A DNA stretch of 64,000 bases from an uncultured Sutterella sp. (GTDB taxonomy: Bacteria; Pseudomonadota; Gammaproteobacteria; Burkholderiales; Burkholderiaceae_F), in assembly GCA_900543805.1 (NCBI GenBank), contig UQTE01000013.1:4993-68992 (forward strand), read 5' to 3'. Shown here one piece after another: positions 17,242 through 26,229 of this stretch (within the stretch, counting starts at the first letter, position 1; the number at the start of each line of letters is the position of its first letter). A model generated the notes under the pieces. That model searched no databases. It was not told the DNA's origin and worked only from the letters and a program-made list of their open reading frames with translations. A program made the position numbers and the translations under genes.

Positions 17242-18495
17242 ATGAAAAACACTGAGGAATTCACAATCTCCGACTGGAGTCAATTTTCATTCGCCTTCAT
17301 CTCGGGACGCATCAAAGACAAAAACCACCCAGAAGACCTCGACGACATCGCATACAGCACGATTTCCACAAAGGATTTTTACGATCATTTCGGTGCGTAC
17401 GACCTCATGCCGTATCCGGGCGAATTTCAGAAATCCAAAATCGCGTTCTTCAACCTTATCGTCAGTCACCCCAACCAACGGATACACTGGGCCGCAGCGG
17501 CCAATACACGCGGCTTAACGCCGGAAAACGCGGAAATTCTCTGTGCGGACACGTACCGCGACACCCTCGTAGCACTTGCGGGCAACACAAGTGCCGTACG
17601 TCTTCTGTCAGACGAGGCCTGCCTAAACTTAATAAAAATCAAATCCGAATACAACGCCGACTCCATACATTTTCTCATGGGTTCTTTAAAGGAATTGATC
17701 CGAGAAGAAATCGCCCTGGAGAACCCTCACGTACTGGCCAAGCGCGTATCGACACTGCGCACCCTCATAGCGGAACTCGCGGACAGCAGGAATCCTGAAA
17801 TTTCTTCAGCGGTGATTTCGGCGCAAAAATTTCTTAAGGAAGTGGACGCAGGAACCGTTTCGATTACGGGAAGGTATGCACCGAACATCATTACGGGCGT
17901 AGATTTCCATAACCGCGTTCTCGCCGAAAATACGGCCGTTCCGATTTTCGGTCTGCCAGAGGACTACAGTTTTGCCATGACCGTCATCAAAACACCTGCA
18001 AAACTGAAAACTGAGACACTCAACGAGAAACTCATTGCGGGACCGATGGTTTTCATCCCCATCGAAGACATAAGCAGTATTTTTGCCAGGATGAACGACG
18101 AAAAACTGTCGGACGAGCTCAAGAGCAGACTCGCACAATGTCGGTCCGCTCACATGCGAGCCGTTGCCGCCTCCTGGAGAACATTGCCGAAAATTGCGCT
18201 GGAAAGTCTGAAAACCGATGACGAGTACATGGTTCGCAAGGCCTTGCTCACCAATTTGCATGCCGTCCAAACGATGCAGGCAAAAGACATTGACCGCCTC
18301 TTCAAAAAAGACCCTCGACTTTTAGTGGAGGTCGTAGAGGCAATGGAGATTGACGATAAATATCGTCAGACCATTCGCGCGGCGTTCACCGACTGCAAGG
18401 ATCCTCACGTTGCAAAAATCCTTCGGCAACTCGACAGAAATTTCGATTTTAAAAACCGGGAAAAGAAAAGGCTTCGTGCATGGTGGAAACGGTGA
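17242..18495 (+). CDS. Island repeat protein 2, HEAT/LRV-like (417 aa)
   Basis: Paralogue of the preceding gene, 33 bases downstream. Shared features are the N-terminal DW-(7)-FAF-(3)-GR pattern with a KNHPEDLDD motif, a central repeat region (HPNQRIHWAAAANTRGLTPE) and the FAMTVIKTPAKLK segment. The additional C-terminal part contains more helical repeats (DDEYMVRKALLTNLHAVQ, DKYRQTIRAAFTDCKDPHVA). Such repeats usually make protein-protein scaffolds. The protein ends in a basic tail (NREKKRLRAWWKR). It is likely cytoplasmic and co-transcribed with gene 1. Function is unknown. Confidence 0.75.
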   Translation: MKNTEEFTISDWSQFSFAFISGRIKDKNHPEDLDDIAYSTISTKDFYDHFGAYDLMPYPGEFQKSKIAFFNLIVSHPNQRIHWAAAANTRGLTPENAEILCADTYRDTLVALAGNTSAVRLLSDEACLNLIKIKSEYNADSIHFLMGSLKELIREEIALENPHVLAKRVSTLRTLIAELADSRNPEISSAVISAQKFLKEVDAGTVSITGRYAPNIITGVDFHNRVLAENTAVPIFGLPEDYSFAMTVIKTPAKLKTETLNEKLIAGPMVFIPIEDISSIFARMNDEKLSDELKSRLAQCRSAHMRAVAASWRTLPKIALESLKTDDEYMVRKALLTNLHAVQTMQAKDIDRLFKKDPRLLVEVVEAMEIDDKYRQTIRAAFTDCKDPHVAKILRQLDRNFDFKNREKKRLRAWWKR

Positions 18496-18544
18496 ATGCC
18501 GGTCCCGTCCGGGACTTCCTTTTGATTGTCCTGCCCAAGACAAC

Positions 18545-18640
18545 GAACCGCTCTTCGTTCACACCGCTTCGCTCGTCGCCGAGGTCAACGCCGCCGTCCG
18601 CGGGGAAGCGGGCAGCGCACGCGTTGAGTCTTACGTTTGA
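18545..18640 (+). pseudogene. 3' fragment of the helicase-partner gene
   Basis: In frame this reads SLVAEVNAAVRGEAG followed by a short altered tail to the stop, corresponding to ALIAAVDAAARVEAG at the end of the 396-aa gene. Nothing upstream matches, so it is a C-terminal remnant next to the intact M20 peptidase. Confidence 0.65.
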
Positions 18641-18725
18641 CCGTTCGCGAGCCAACGCTCGGCAAGCGAAAGAAAGACCTCTTCCGCCTCGCGGATGTGG
18701 GCGGTGAGACAGCGCTCCTCGGGCG
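18570..18725. repeat. Island-flanking direct repeat, copy B
   Basis: Partner of 15606-15760. In this copy the M20 peptidase side is intact and the helicase-partner side is a remnant, the mirror of copy A. Confidence 0.75.
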
Positions 18726-19815
18726 TATGAGAGAACTTCGGATCACCCGGCCCGAAGTAGACGGCGGGCACGCCGAAGCGCTCCATGAAGCCCGCTTCCC
18801 CCCAGCCCGTCATGTTCCCGAAGCCGACCGTACGCCCGAGAATGCGCTCGGCCGTGTCCTTGAGAGCAACCACCGCCGAGTGCGTCGTCGGCGTTTCCAT
18901 CGCGGGCCAATCGCCCGTCACGGCAAAGGCGACCGAAAAGTCCGGATCCGCGGCTCGGCATTCGTCCGCGACTTCTTCCAAAAGCTCAAGATAGTCTTCG
19001 GGCGCTTCGCCCGGAAGATAGCGAACGTCGATCACCGCCTCGGCGTAGTCGGGTACGACGTTGGGTTCGGTCCCGCCTTGAAGCGTACCGAGACTCATCG
19101 TGGGGGCGCCTAACGGCGACGTGCGGGTCTTGAGCGCCGCGATGCGGGGTTCAAGCTTCGTCATGAAGCGGGCGGCCTTCATGAGGGCGTTGACGCCGAG
19201 CTCCGGCGTGCTCGAGTGGGCGCTTCGTCCCGCGAAGCGGCAGGTGATCCAACACTCGCCCTTCTGACGGTGCATGATCGAAAGGTCCGAGGGTTCGGCG
19301 ATGACGGCGAAGTCCGCCTTGGGCACCGTTCCCTGAGAAAGCGCCGTCTTGATTTCCTCGCCCGCGTACTCTTCGTCGGTCGATAGCATGAGCCAGAGCG
19401 CGCCTTTCGCACCGGAAGACCGGAAGTGTTCGGCCGTCCGCAGGAACACGGCGATGAGCGCCGCGCAACCGCTCTTCATGTCGCCCGCTCCGCGGCCGAT
19501 CAACCAATCGCCCTCGATGCGCCCCTCGAAGGGTCGCTGCATCTTGCCCGCGGGCACGACGTCGAGATGGCCTTCGAAAAGAAGCGTCCCTACGGGATCT
19601 TCCGCTCCGATGTGCGCTGTGAGATAGGGCGCATCCGTCTCGAAGTCGCAAAGCGTCGCCCGGGCTTCGGGCGCCTTTTCGTCGAGAAGCCTTTTGACGA
19701 GTTGAAGCGCCTCGCGCTTTCCGGCGAGTTCGTACGTATTGATGGAAACGAGCGCTTGGGTGAGCGCCACGCAGTCGGTGAGTGCAGCTGCGTCAAACGG
19801 TTCGGTCACGGTCAT
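18631..19815 (-). CDS. M20-family metallopeptidase, ArgE/DapE type (394 aa)
   Basis: This cytoplasmic di-zinc amidohydrolase has metal-site motifs LLFEGHLDVVPAG (~80), GRGAGDMKSG (~110), the catalytic STDEEYAGEE (~150), AEPSD, and the late YFGPGDPKFSHTPEE with the final His ligand. The dimerisation domain lies between ~180 and 290. It is of the ArgE/DapE/succinyl-diaminopimelate desuccinylase group, but family membership alone does not fix the substrate. The start at 19815 (MTVTEPF) follows AAGGGAGA. It begins 14 bases after the BCCT transporter stop on the same strand, so a transported N-acyl or betaine-type substrate hydrolysed inside the cell is a reasonable inference. Confidence 0.85.
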   Translation of the reverse strand: MTVTEPFDAAALTDCVALTQALVSINTYELAGKREALQLVKRLLDEKAPEARATLCDFETDAPYLTAHIGAEDPVGTLLFEGHLDVVPAGKMQRPFEGRIEGDWLIGRGAGDMKSGCAALIAVFLRTAEHFRSSGAKGALWLMLSTDEEYAGEEIKTALSQGTVPKADFAVIAEPSDLSIMHRQKGECWITCRFAGRSAHSSTPELGVNALMKAARFMTKLEPRIAALKTRTSPLGAPTMSLGTLQGGTEPNVVPDYAEAVIDVRYLPGEAPEDYLELLEEVADECRAADPDFSVAFAVTGDWPAMETPTTHSAVVALKDTAERILGRTVGFGNMTGWGEAGFMERFGVPAVYFGPGDPKFSHTPEERCLTAHIREAEEVFLSLAERWLANGQT

Positions 19816-19829
19816 GACGATCTCCCTTC

Positions 19830-21437
19830 TCAACGGTTTTCACGGGCTTCGGCCACGGTTTCCTCCCAGCGGGCGGTGCGGTGGACCGAAACGCTGCCGA
19901 GGATTTCGCCCGAAAGCACGTCCGCTCGGAAGGCCTTGAGGAAGGCCCCGAAAAGCGCGATCAGGACGAAGAACATAGGAATCGACGACACCGTGATCAT
20001 CGACTGGATGGTGGAAAGGACGTTGAGTCCCGGAATGGCGCGCTCCAGAAGCAGAATGCCGACGGGGAGCACCAAAAAGAGCATGCACCAGAAGGCCTTG
20101 AAACGCGGATCCGCTTCGTCTTCGCGGGCGAGCCCCTTCGAAGTGTAGAGGCTCAGGGCAATGCCGTTTCCGGTCGCGGAAGTCGCGAGATTGAAGAAGA
20201 TGAGAACGAGGAAGACGAAGACCGCGAGCTTCGGCAAGGGGAGCGTCTGAATCACCATGAGGGCCGCGCCGTTCGTGCCGATTTCGCCCACGGCGTCCGA
20301 CACCTTGAGACCGTGGAAGAGTTCCTGACCCATGCCGTAATTGCCGAGAATGCAGAAGGTGAGCCAGCAGGCAAGCGGCGCCCAGATGCAGTTGGCAACC
20401 GCGATTTCGCGGAAGGTGCGCCCGTAGGACGTGCGGGCGATCCAGAGCGCGCACATGTAGCAGATCGCGACGTACCAGGCCCAGTAGAAGATCGTCCAGG
20501 TCTGCACGAACCCGGTGTGCGCCACGGCGTCGGAATTGAAGCTCATGCGAAGGAATTCTCGGATGTTCGTGCCGATCGCCATCACGGAGTTGTCGAGAAT
20601 GAAGGCTGTGTCGCCCGAAATCAGGACGAACGCGAAGAAAGCGAGGCCGAGGGCGACGTTGAAGTTGGAGATCCGCCCCATCCCGCGCGCGATCGAGCGC
20701 GAAGCCGAGAGCGTGAAGAACAAGCAGAAGACAAGAATCACGCCGAGCTTGAGTTCGAACGTGTTCGGAATCCCGAGCAGGTGGCTCGCAAGCTCGCCCA
20801 TCACGGGCGTGCCGATCCCTACCGTCGTCATCATCGCGGCGAAGTAGCCGAAGACGATGGCGCCGTCCAAAAGGAAGCGCGCGACGCGCTTCCAGAGCGA
20901 ATCGCCGCCCAGGATGCCGACTGAAAGGTCGGAAATGCGAAGCGACGCGCACTTCTTGTTCCAAAAGAGATAGCCCATCGCCAGGGCCGGCACGAGATAG
21001 AAGGCCCAGGCCGAGAAGCCCCAGTGGAACATCCCGTAGGCGGACGCCATTTCATAGGCCGCCGTCGACCCGGGCTCAAGCCCGAAGGGAGGGGTCTTAA
21101 CGTAGAACATCCATTCACAAAGCCCGAAGATGAGAACGCCCGCCGCGAGGGCGTTGCAGATGTTCATGGCGTTCCACATGAAAGTGTTGAACATGGGCTT
21201 CGCGTCCCGGCCGCCCAAGCGGATGTCGCCGTACTTCGTGAAGAAGCACACAAAGGCGATCGCCGAGTAGGCGACGCCCATGAGAAGGAAGAGCCAGGCG
21301 AGGTCTTCGGTGAGGAAGTTGTAGAGGACCTTGATCACGCCGACCGTCGTCTGCGGGACGACGACGATCGCCGCGATGATCACGGCGAGAATGAGGGCGG
21401 CCAGGCCCACGAGAGACTTGTGTACGGTTTTGAGCAT
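19830..21437 (-). CDS. BCCT-family betaine/carnitine/choline transporter
   Basis: A 535-residue polytopic transporter with about 12 hydrophobic helices. The family hallmark in transmembrane segment 8 region (WTIFYWAWYVAICYMCALW) is present, as is the earlier GMFHWGFSAWAFYLVPAL segment. BCCT members move quaternary-ammonium compounds by sodium or proton symport or by exchange; without a long C-terminal osmosensing tail this one is more likely nutritional than osmoregulatory. It heads an operon with the M20 peptidase and is divergent from glnD. Confidence 0.85.
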   Translation of the reverse strand: MLKTVHKSLVGLAALILAVIIAAIVVVPQTTVGVIKVLYNFLTEDLAWLFLLMGVAYSAIAFVCFFTKYGDIRLGGRDAKPMFNTFMWNAMNICNALAAGVLIFGLCEWMFYVKTPPFGLEPGSTAAYEMASAYGMFHWGFSAWAFYLVPALAMGYLFWNKKCASLRISDLSVGILGGDSLWKRVARFLLDGAIVFGYFAAMMTTVGIGTPVMGELASHLLGIPNTFELKLGVILVFCLFFTLSASRSIARGMGRISNFNVALGLAFFAFVLISGDTAFILDNSVMAIGTNIREFLRMSFNSDAVAHTGFVQTWTIFYWAWYVAICYMCALWIARTSYGRTFREIAVANCIWAPLACWLTFCILGNYGMGQELFHGLKVSDAVGEIGTNGAALMVIQTLPLPKLAVFVFLVLIFFNLATSATGNGIALSLYTSKGLAREDEADPRFKAFWCMLFLVLPVGILLLERAIPGLNVLSTIQSMITVSSIPMFFVLIALFGAFLKAFRADVLSGEILGSVSVHRTARWEETVAEARENR

Positions 21438-21802
21438 TGCGGTTGGTGAGGGAGGACGACGAAACGCTCCGGCACGTTTGGCCGTGCGGAGCCGACGTCA
21501 AGAGAAAAGGTAATTTTCCAATCCTACTTTCCGTCGGACCCCTCGTGGGAACGCAATGCTCACCACATGCGGTAATACCGCAAGAATCGGCGGGAAATGT
21601 GCTTTTTCGTCCCGAACCCGGCCGTTTTCTTCCTTTTCGAATCGAACCGACCACAGGACGCGTCGGGCGCTATAGACTGCTTCTAAGTCTTGAAAAGGAC
21701 CGCCCCCGCTTGCCCGAGGGGCCCTTCTCTCCTCCAAAACGACAACCACAAAACGGCGGACTGACGCGTCGCCCCCGAACGCCGCCTCCGCCCCGAAGAC
21801 GC
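21438..21802. other. Divergent intergenic region between the BCCT operon and glnD
   Basis: 365 bases. The plus frame is open throughout, but no conserved protein is encoded before the GlnD ATG. It must contain both promoters; a TATAGA element occurs near 21672. No terminator or RNA structure was recognised. Confidence 0.4.
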
Positions 21803-24370
21803 ATGACCGATGCCCCATCCATCATCGAGCGATTCCGCGCTGAGCGCGAAGTCCTCGTCGACCGTTACGAACGCGCCCCGCACGCGGGCGACTTTCTGCG
21901 CGACCACAGCCGTGCGCTCGACCGCGCGGTGACGGCGCTCGCCGACCTCTTTGACCTCCCGCGCGATGGTTTCGCCCTGGTCGCCGTGGGCGGCTGCGGG
22001 CGCGAAGAGCTCTATCCCTATTCCGACATCGACCTTCTCATTCTCATGGAGGACAAGCTCGCGGAGGATGCGGCGCTCGGCGAACGCATTTCGAATTTCC
22101 TTGCGGAACTCTGGAATTTCGGCCTCCCCGTAGGCGCCTCGGTGCGAAGTGAAACGGCCTTTCTCGAAGAGGCCGCGGGCGACGTGTCGGTTGCGACGAC
22201 CTACCTCGAAGAGCGTCTCCTGCGCGGAGACGAAGCGCTTCTCACCCGTGCGCTCGAGCGCTTTCACGCCCAGCTCGACGCCAAGGACTTCTTTCAGAAG
22301 AAGATGCTCGAACTCGCGCGGCGCCATCAGCGCTACGAAGACACCCCCTATTCGCTCGAACCCAACATCAAGGAGAGCCCCGGGGGCCTGCGCGACATTC
22401 AGGTCTTTCTCTGGTGCGCGAAGGCCGCGCACATCGCGACCGACTTTCGAGACCTCTCGAAGTCGGGGCTTCTCTCCGAAGAGGAAGTCGAAACGCTCTA
22501 CCGCGTCCACGACTTTCTCAGTCACCTTCGCATCAACCTGCACCTTTGCGCAAAGCGCCACGAAGACCGTCTGATCTTCGACCTGCAGGAAGCGCTCGCG
22601 CAACGCCTCGGGTGGCTGCCGGCTGGCCCCATGCGCGCCTCTGAGCGCCTCATGAAGGCCTACTACCGAAACGCCCAGCAGGTCGTTCAGATGTCGCAGC
22701 TGCAACTCTATGCGCTCTCCGACCGCCTTCTCGGCGACATGACGGGCGCGAAGGTTCTTCCGATCGCGCCGGGCTTTACGGCCCGCGGCGACGAAATGGA
22801 CATCGACGACCCGAAGCTCTTTGAAAAGCGTCCGAGCGCCATGCTCGAGACCTTCCTCGTCTTTGCCGAGCACATGGAGTTGAAGCGCATGTCGACGCGT
22901 CTTCTGCGCGCGCTCTGGCACGCGTCCCTCGGGATTGACGACGACTTCCGAAACGATCCGAAGAACCACGAAACCTTCCTCAAGATCCTGCAGCTCCCGC
23001 GCGGCACCTACCACGCCCTGAAGCAGATGAACCTCTGGGGGATTCTCGGGCGCTATCTTCTGCCTTTCCGGCATATCGTCGGGCAGATGCAGCACGACCT
23101 CTACCACATCTTCACGGTCGATCAGCATACGCTTCGCGTCGTTCGGAACATCCGCCGCTTTGCGCGAAGCGACTTCGCGCACGAATACCCCTTCTGCTCG
23201 GACATCATGGCGGGGCTCGACCGGAACTGGCGCCTTCTCATCGCGGGCCTCTTTCACGACATCGGAAAGGGCCTCGGGGGCCGGCACGAGGAAATCGGAG
23301 CGAAGCGCCTCGAAGCCTGGGCGCGCTCCATGCGCTTTGCCGAGGAAGACATCGACTTCATGTGCTTTCTCGTGCGCGAACACCTCACGATGAGCCTCAC
23401 GGCGCAAAAGCGCGACATTTCCGACCCGCAGGTGATCGACGCCTTCGCGAAGGTCGTGAAGACAAAGGAACGTTTGGACGCCCTCTATCTCCTCACGGTC
23501 GCCGACATCCGCGCGACGAGTCCCAAGGTGTGGAACCCCTGGAAGGCGCAGCTTCTCGAGGCGCTTTACCGCACCACGCTCTCGCGCCTCAAGGGCACCT
23601 GGGTGACCCCCAAGACCGCCGTTCTCGAACGGCGCCGAGAAGTGTGCGCAAAACTCGAAGGCAAGCTCTCCGAAGCCGAGCGAGACGCGCTCTGGCGCGA
23701 ACTCGACGTCGTCTACTTCCTTCGAAACACGACGGACGACATCGTCTGGCACGCCCTCTCGACGGCGGGGCATCTGGAAGACCGCACGCCCTTGGTGCGC
23801 GTGCGCGAACACCCGACGCTCGGGGGCCTGCAGGTGCTCGTCTACACGCCCGACCAGAAGGACCTGTTCCTCCGCATGGTCGCCTACTTCGGCGCAAAGA
23901 GCCTCTCGATCATGGACGCGCGCATCCACACGACGCAGCACGGTTGGGCGCTCGACACGCTCCTTGTGACGGATCCCTTCGAGCACGACACGCCCGAGCG
24001 CACCGCGCAGAAGATCGAGCGCGAACTCCCCGAGGCGCTCAACATCGCGAACCCCATCCCGAAGCCCCGCCGCGGGAAGCTCTCTCGCCGCTCGCGCCAC
24101 TTCCCGACGCGTCCCATGGTCACGATCGTCCCGACCGCTTCGGGGAAGGCCTGGCTGTTGAACGTCATCTGCACGGACCGCCTCGGACTCGTCTACGACA
24201 TCTCCGACATCCTTGCACGGCACAACATCAACCTGCAGACGGCGAAGATCACGACGCTCGGCGAGCGCGTCGAAGACGTATTCCTCATCGACGGCCCCGT
24301 GCTACGCGACGAAGCGACGCTTCTTGCGATCGAAGCGGAGATCATCAAGGTGCTCGAACCCGCGGCGTAA
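21803..24370 (+). CDS. glnD: Bifunctional uridylyltransferase/uridylyl-removing enzyme GlnD
   Basis: GlnD senses glutamine and adds or removes UMP on PII proteins. The nucleotidyltransferase motif GGCGREELYPYSDIDLLIL is near residue 62, with the GlnD-specific KESPGGLRDIQVFLW near 190. The HD phosphohydrolase motif AGLFHDIGKGLGGRHEE lies near 482, and two ACT domains occupy the last ~160 residues (VYTPDQKDLFLRMVAYFG; NVICTDRLGLVYDISDIL). Length of 855 aa is standard. The start MTDAPSIIERF at 21803 fits family alignments better than the longer open frame, although the ribosome site is weak. No PII gene is in the window. Confidence 0.93.
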   Translation: MTDAPSIIERFRAEREVLVDRYERAPHAGDFLRDHSRALDRAVTALADLFDLPRDGFALVAVGGCGREELYPYSDIDLLILMEDKLAEDAALGERISNFLAELWNFGLPVGASVRSETAFLEEAAGDVSVATTYLEERLLRGDEALLTRALERFHAQLDAKDFFQKKMLELARRHQRYEDTPYSLEPNIKESPGGLRDIQVFLWCAKAAHIATDFRDLSKSGLLSEEEVETLYRVHDFLSHLRINLHLCAKRHEDRLIFDLQEALAQRLGWLPAGPMRASERLMKAYYRNAQQVVQMSQLQLYALSDRLLGDMTGAKVLPIAPGFTARGDEMDIDDPKLFEKRPSAMLETFLVFAEHMELKRMSTRLLRALWHASLGIDDDFRNDPKNHETFLKILQLPRGTYHALKQMNLWGILGRYLLPFRHIVGQMQHDLYHIFTVDQHTLRVVRNIRRFARSDFAHEYPFCSDIMAGLDRNWRLLIAGLFHDIGKGLGGRHEEIGAKRLEAWARSMRFAEEDIDFMCFLVREHLTMSLTAQKRDISDPQVIDAFAKVVKTKERLDALYLLTVADIRATSPKVWNPWKAQLLEALYRTTLSRLKGTWVTPKTAVLERRREVCAKLEGKLSEAERDALWRELDVVYFLRNTTDDIVWHALSTAGHLEDRTPLVRVREHPTLGGLQVLVYTPDQKDLFLRMVAYFGAKSLSIMDARIHTTQHGWALDTLLVTDPFEHDTPERTAQKIERELPEALNIANPIPKPRRGKLSRRSRHFPTRPMVTIVPTASGKAWLLNVICTDRLGLVYDISDILARHNINLQTAKITTLGERVEDVFLIDGPVLRDEATLLAIEAEIIKVLEPAA

Positions 24371-24542
24371 AGCCCTCGAAGGCCTACTCCTTCGCGGGTC
24401 ATAAGAATGCCGTAGGCGAAATATCTCAGTCGGTTTGAGAAGCCGCGCAAAAGGAGAAATTTCTTTTTGCACGACACACCGTCCGTCCCCGCCACGCCGT
24501 ATAGTGGAGGGACTTTCACTTCGCACGACGAGGACAGCATTC

Positions 24543-25748
24543 ATGCAAAACGAACTTTTTTCCCAACTTCAACCCCGGCCCGACGATCCCATCCTCGGGC
24601 TCAACGAAGTCTTTCAGAAGGACGAGCGCCCCGAAAAGGTGAACCTCACGGTCGGCGCCTACCTCACGGACGCGGGCGTGATGCCGCTCCTTCCGACCGT
24701 GGAGGAAGCCGCCCGACGCGTTCTCGCGCGCCGCGAACCCCACGCCTACATCCCGATGTCGGGCCTTTCCGCCTACAACGAGAGCGTGCGTCGTCTTCTC
24801 TTCGGCGCCGAGCGCGCCCCGGCGCTCTCCGAGCGCACGGCCACCGTGCAGACGATCGGCGGCACGGGAGCGCTCTACCTCGCGGCGCTCTTTGCGAAAA
24901 CCGTTCTCGGCGTAAAACTCGTCGTCGTGTCGGACCCGACCTGGGGCAACCACATCGCGATCTTCAAGCTCGCGGGGCTCGAGGTCGCCACCTACCCCTA
25001 CTACAACCGCACGCTCGGCGGCCTTCGCTTTGACGGGATGCGCTCGGCGCTTTCGACCCTTCCCGCCAACACGATGGTTCTCATTCACGCGTGCTGCCAC
25101 AACCCGACGGGCGTGGACCTCCCGAGGGACGCCTGGAGCGAAGTCGTGAAAATCGTGAAGGAACGCAATCTCGTCCCGCTTCTCGACATCGCCTATCAGG
25201 GATTGGGCGACGGACTCGACGAGGACGGCTACGCCCCGCGCCTTTTCGCCGACGAAGGCGTCGCGGCGCTCGTTGCGGCGTCCTCTTCGAAGAACTTTGC
25301 ACTCTATGGTCAGCGCGCCGGGGCCCTGCACGTCCTCACGCGCTCGAATGAGGAAAAGCGCACGGTCGAATCCATTTTGAAGAGCCTCGTTCGCTCCACC
25401 TATTCGAATCCTCCGAAGTTCGCGGGCTCGGTCGTCGCGGAAGTCCTCGCCGACCCCGAACTCGAAGCCCGCTGGCGCAAGGAAGTCGACGAAATGCGCG
25501 AGCGCATGGTGCTTATGCGGCGGCTTTTCGCCGAGGCGGGCGAGCGCCACGGCGTGGACCTTTCGTTTGTCGTCGGACAAAAGGGGATGTTCTCCTTCAC
25601 GGGCTTCACGAAAGAAATGATGACGGAGCTTCGCGAAAAATACGCCGTCTACGGCGTCGCAAACGGCCGCATCTGCGTGGCCGGACTCAACCGCGGCAAC
25701 GTCGAATACGCGGCCGAAGCCTTTGCGAAAGTGCTCGCCCGCAGGTAA
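24543..25748 (+). CDS. Aromatic/aspartate aminotransferase (PLP class I)
   Basis: A 401-residue fold-type I PLP aminotransferase of the AspC/TyrB group. The PLP-binding lysine is in SSSKNFALYGQRAGAL (~250). HACCHNPTGVDLP carries the Asn that contacts PLP, VSDPTWGNHIAIF is the conserved helix, and the substrate-carboxylate Arg lies in the C-terminal GRICVAGLNRGN. It probably transaminates aromatic amino acids or aspartate with 2-oxoglutarate. The start at 24543 has GAGGA nine bases upstream. It appears monocistronic downstream of glnD. Confidence 0.9.
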   Translation: MQNELFSQLQPRPDDPILGLNEVFQKDERPEKVNLTVGAYLTDAGVMPLLPTVEEAARRVLARREPHAYIPMSGLSAYNESVRRLLFGAERAPALSERTATVQTIGGTGALYLAALFAKTVLGVKLVVVSDPTWGNHIAIFKLAGLEVATYPYYNRTLGGLRFDGMRSALSTLPANTMVLIHACCHNPTGVDLPRDAWSEVVKIVKERNLVPLLDIAYQGLGDGLDEDGYAPRLFADEGVAALVAASSSKNFALYGQRAGALHVLTRSNEEKRTVESILKSLVRSTYSNPPKFAGSVVAEVLADPELEARWRKEVDEMRERMVLMRRLFAEAGERHGVDLSFVVGQKGMFSFTGFTKEMMTELREKYAVYGVANGRICVAGLNRGNVEYAAEAFAKVLARR

Positions 25749-26229
25749 ACCCATACCGCCTTCAAACAAACTCCCGCAAATGTAACCGGCGGGACAGGAC
25801 ATGAGGTCCGCATCCGAAGCCCCGGAGGCGGACCGATTCATTTTCGGCAGGAACGTTCTCGTCGACGTGCAGTTTCGCCGCTGCCCGTCGGACGGTTACG
25901 AGAAACCAGACGACTACACCGGCGCATCCGTCACATCCTCCTTCCTCCCATTTTCCCCTGTCGCTCAATAGAAGAAACAAAAAAACACCAAAAAAGGGCG
26001 AAAATTTCTTTCTCTACGCCGCTTGTGCTTCCCCTGAACATCTTTACTATCAATATTGATATAAGGGATTTTTCTTAACAAACTCCACGTACATCAACAC
26101 ACAAGGCGTTTTTCTTCTCGACACTCCCTTGTCATCAACAAAAAATGGAATAATATGGAATAGTAATTTCCCGAATTTTTATTCCCATATTCTTCATCTC
26201 TTTGATTGTTGAACGCTGATCTTAAGAGC
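25749..26229. other. Long AT-rich leader before the cellulose operon
   Basis: The left part holds a GGTCCGC/GCGGACC inverted repeat (~25805-25834) that may end the aminotransferase transcript. A 56-codon open frame at 25801-25971 has no recognisable relatives. From about 25970 to 26200 the DNA is strikingly AT-rich for this window, with a perfect palindrome at 26048-26061 and an inverted repeat built on AATATGG (~26150-26195). The cellulose promoter is expected here. Confidence 0.5.
26048..26061. promoter_or_regulatory. Perfect palindrome in the cellulose operon leader
   Basis: TATCAATATTGATA is perfectly symmetric and lies ~170 bases before the bcsQ start in AT-rich DNA. Its position suggests an operator or activator site. 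The cognate protein is not identified. Confidence 0.45.

Noticed and set aside
21437..21802. Extended N-terminus of GlnD
   Set aside because: The upstream codons are Pro/Arg-rich with no similarity to GlnD, and the normal GlnD start MTDAPS lies at 21803.
25801..25971. 56-codon open frame starting MRSASEAPEADRF with a weak GGACAGGAC upstream
   Set aside because: No recognisable domain, overlaps an inverted repeat that looks like a terminator, and ends in AT-rich leader DNA; kept only as a note in the intergenic entry.
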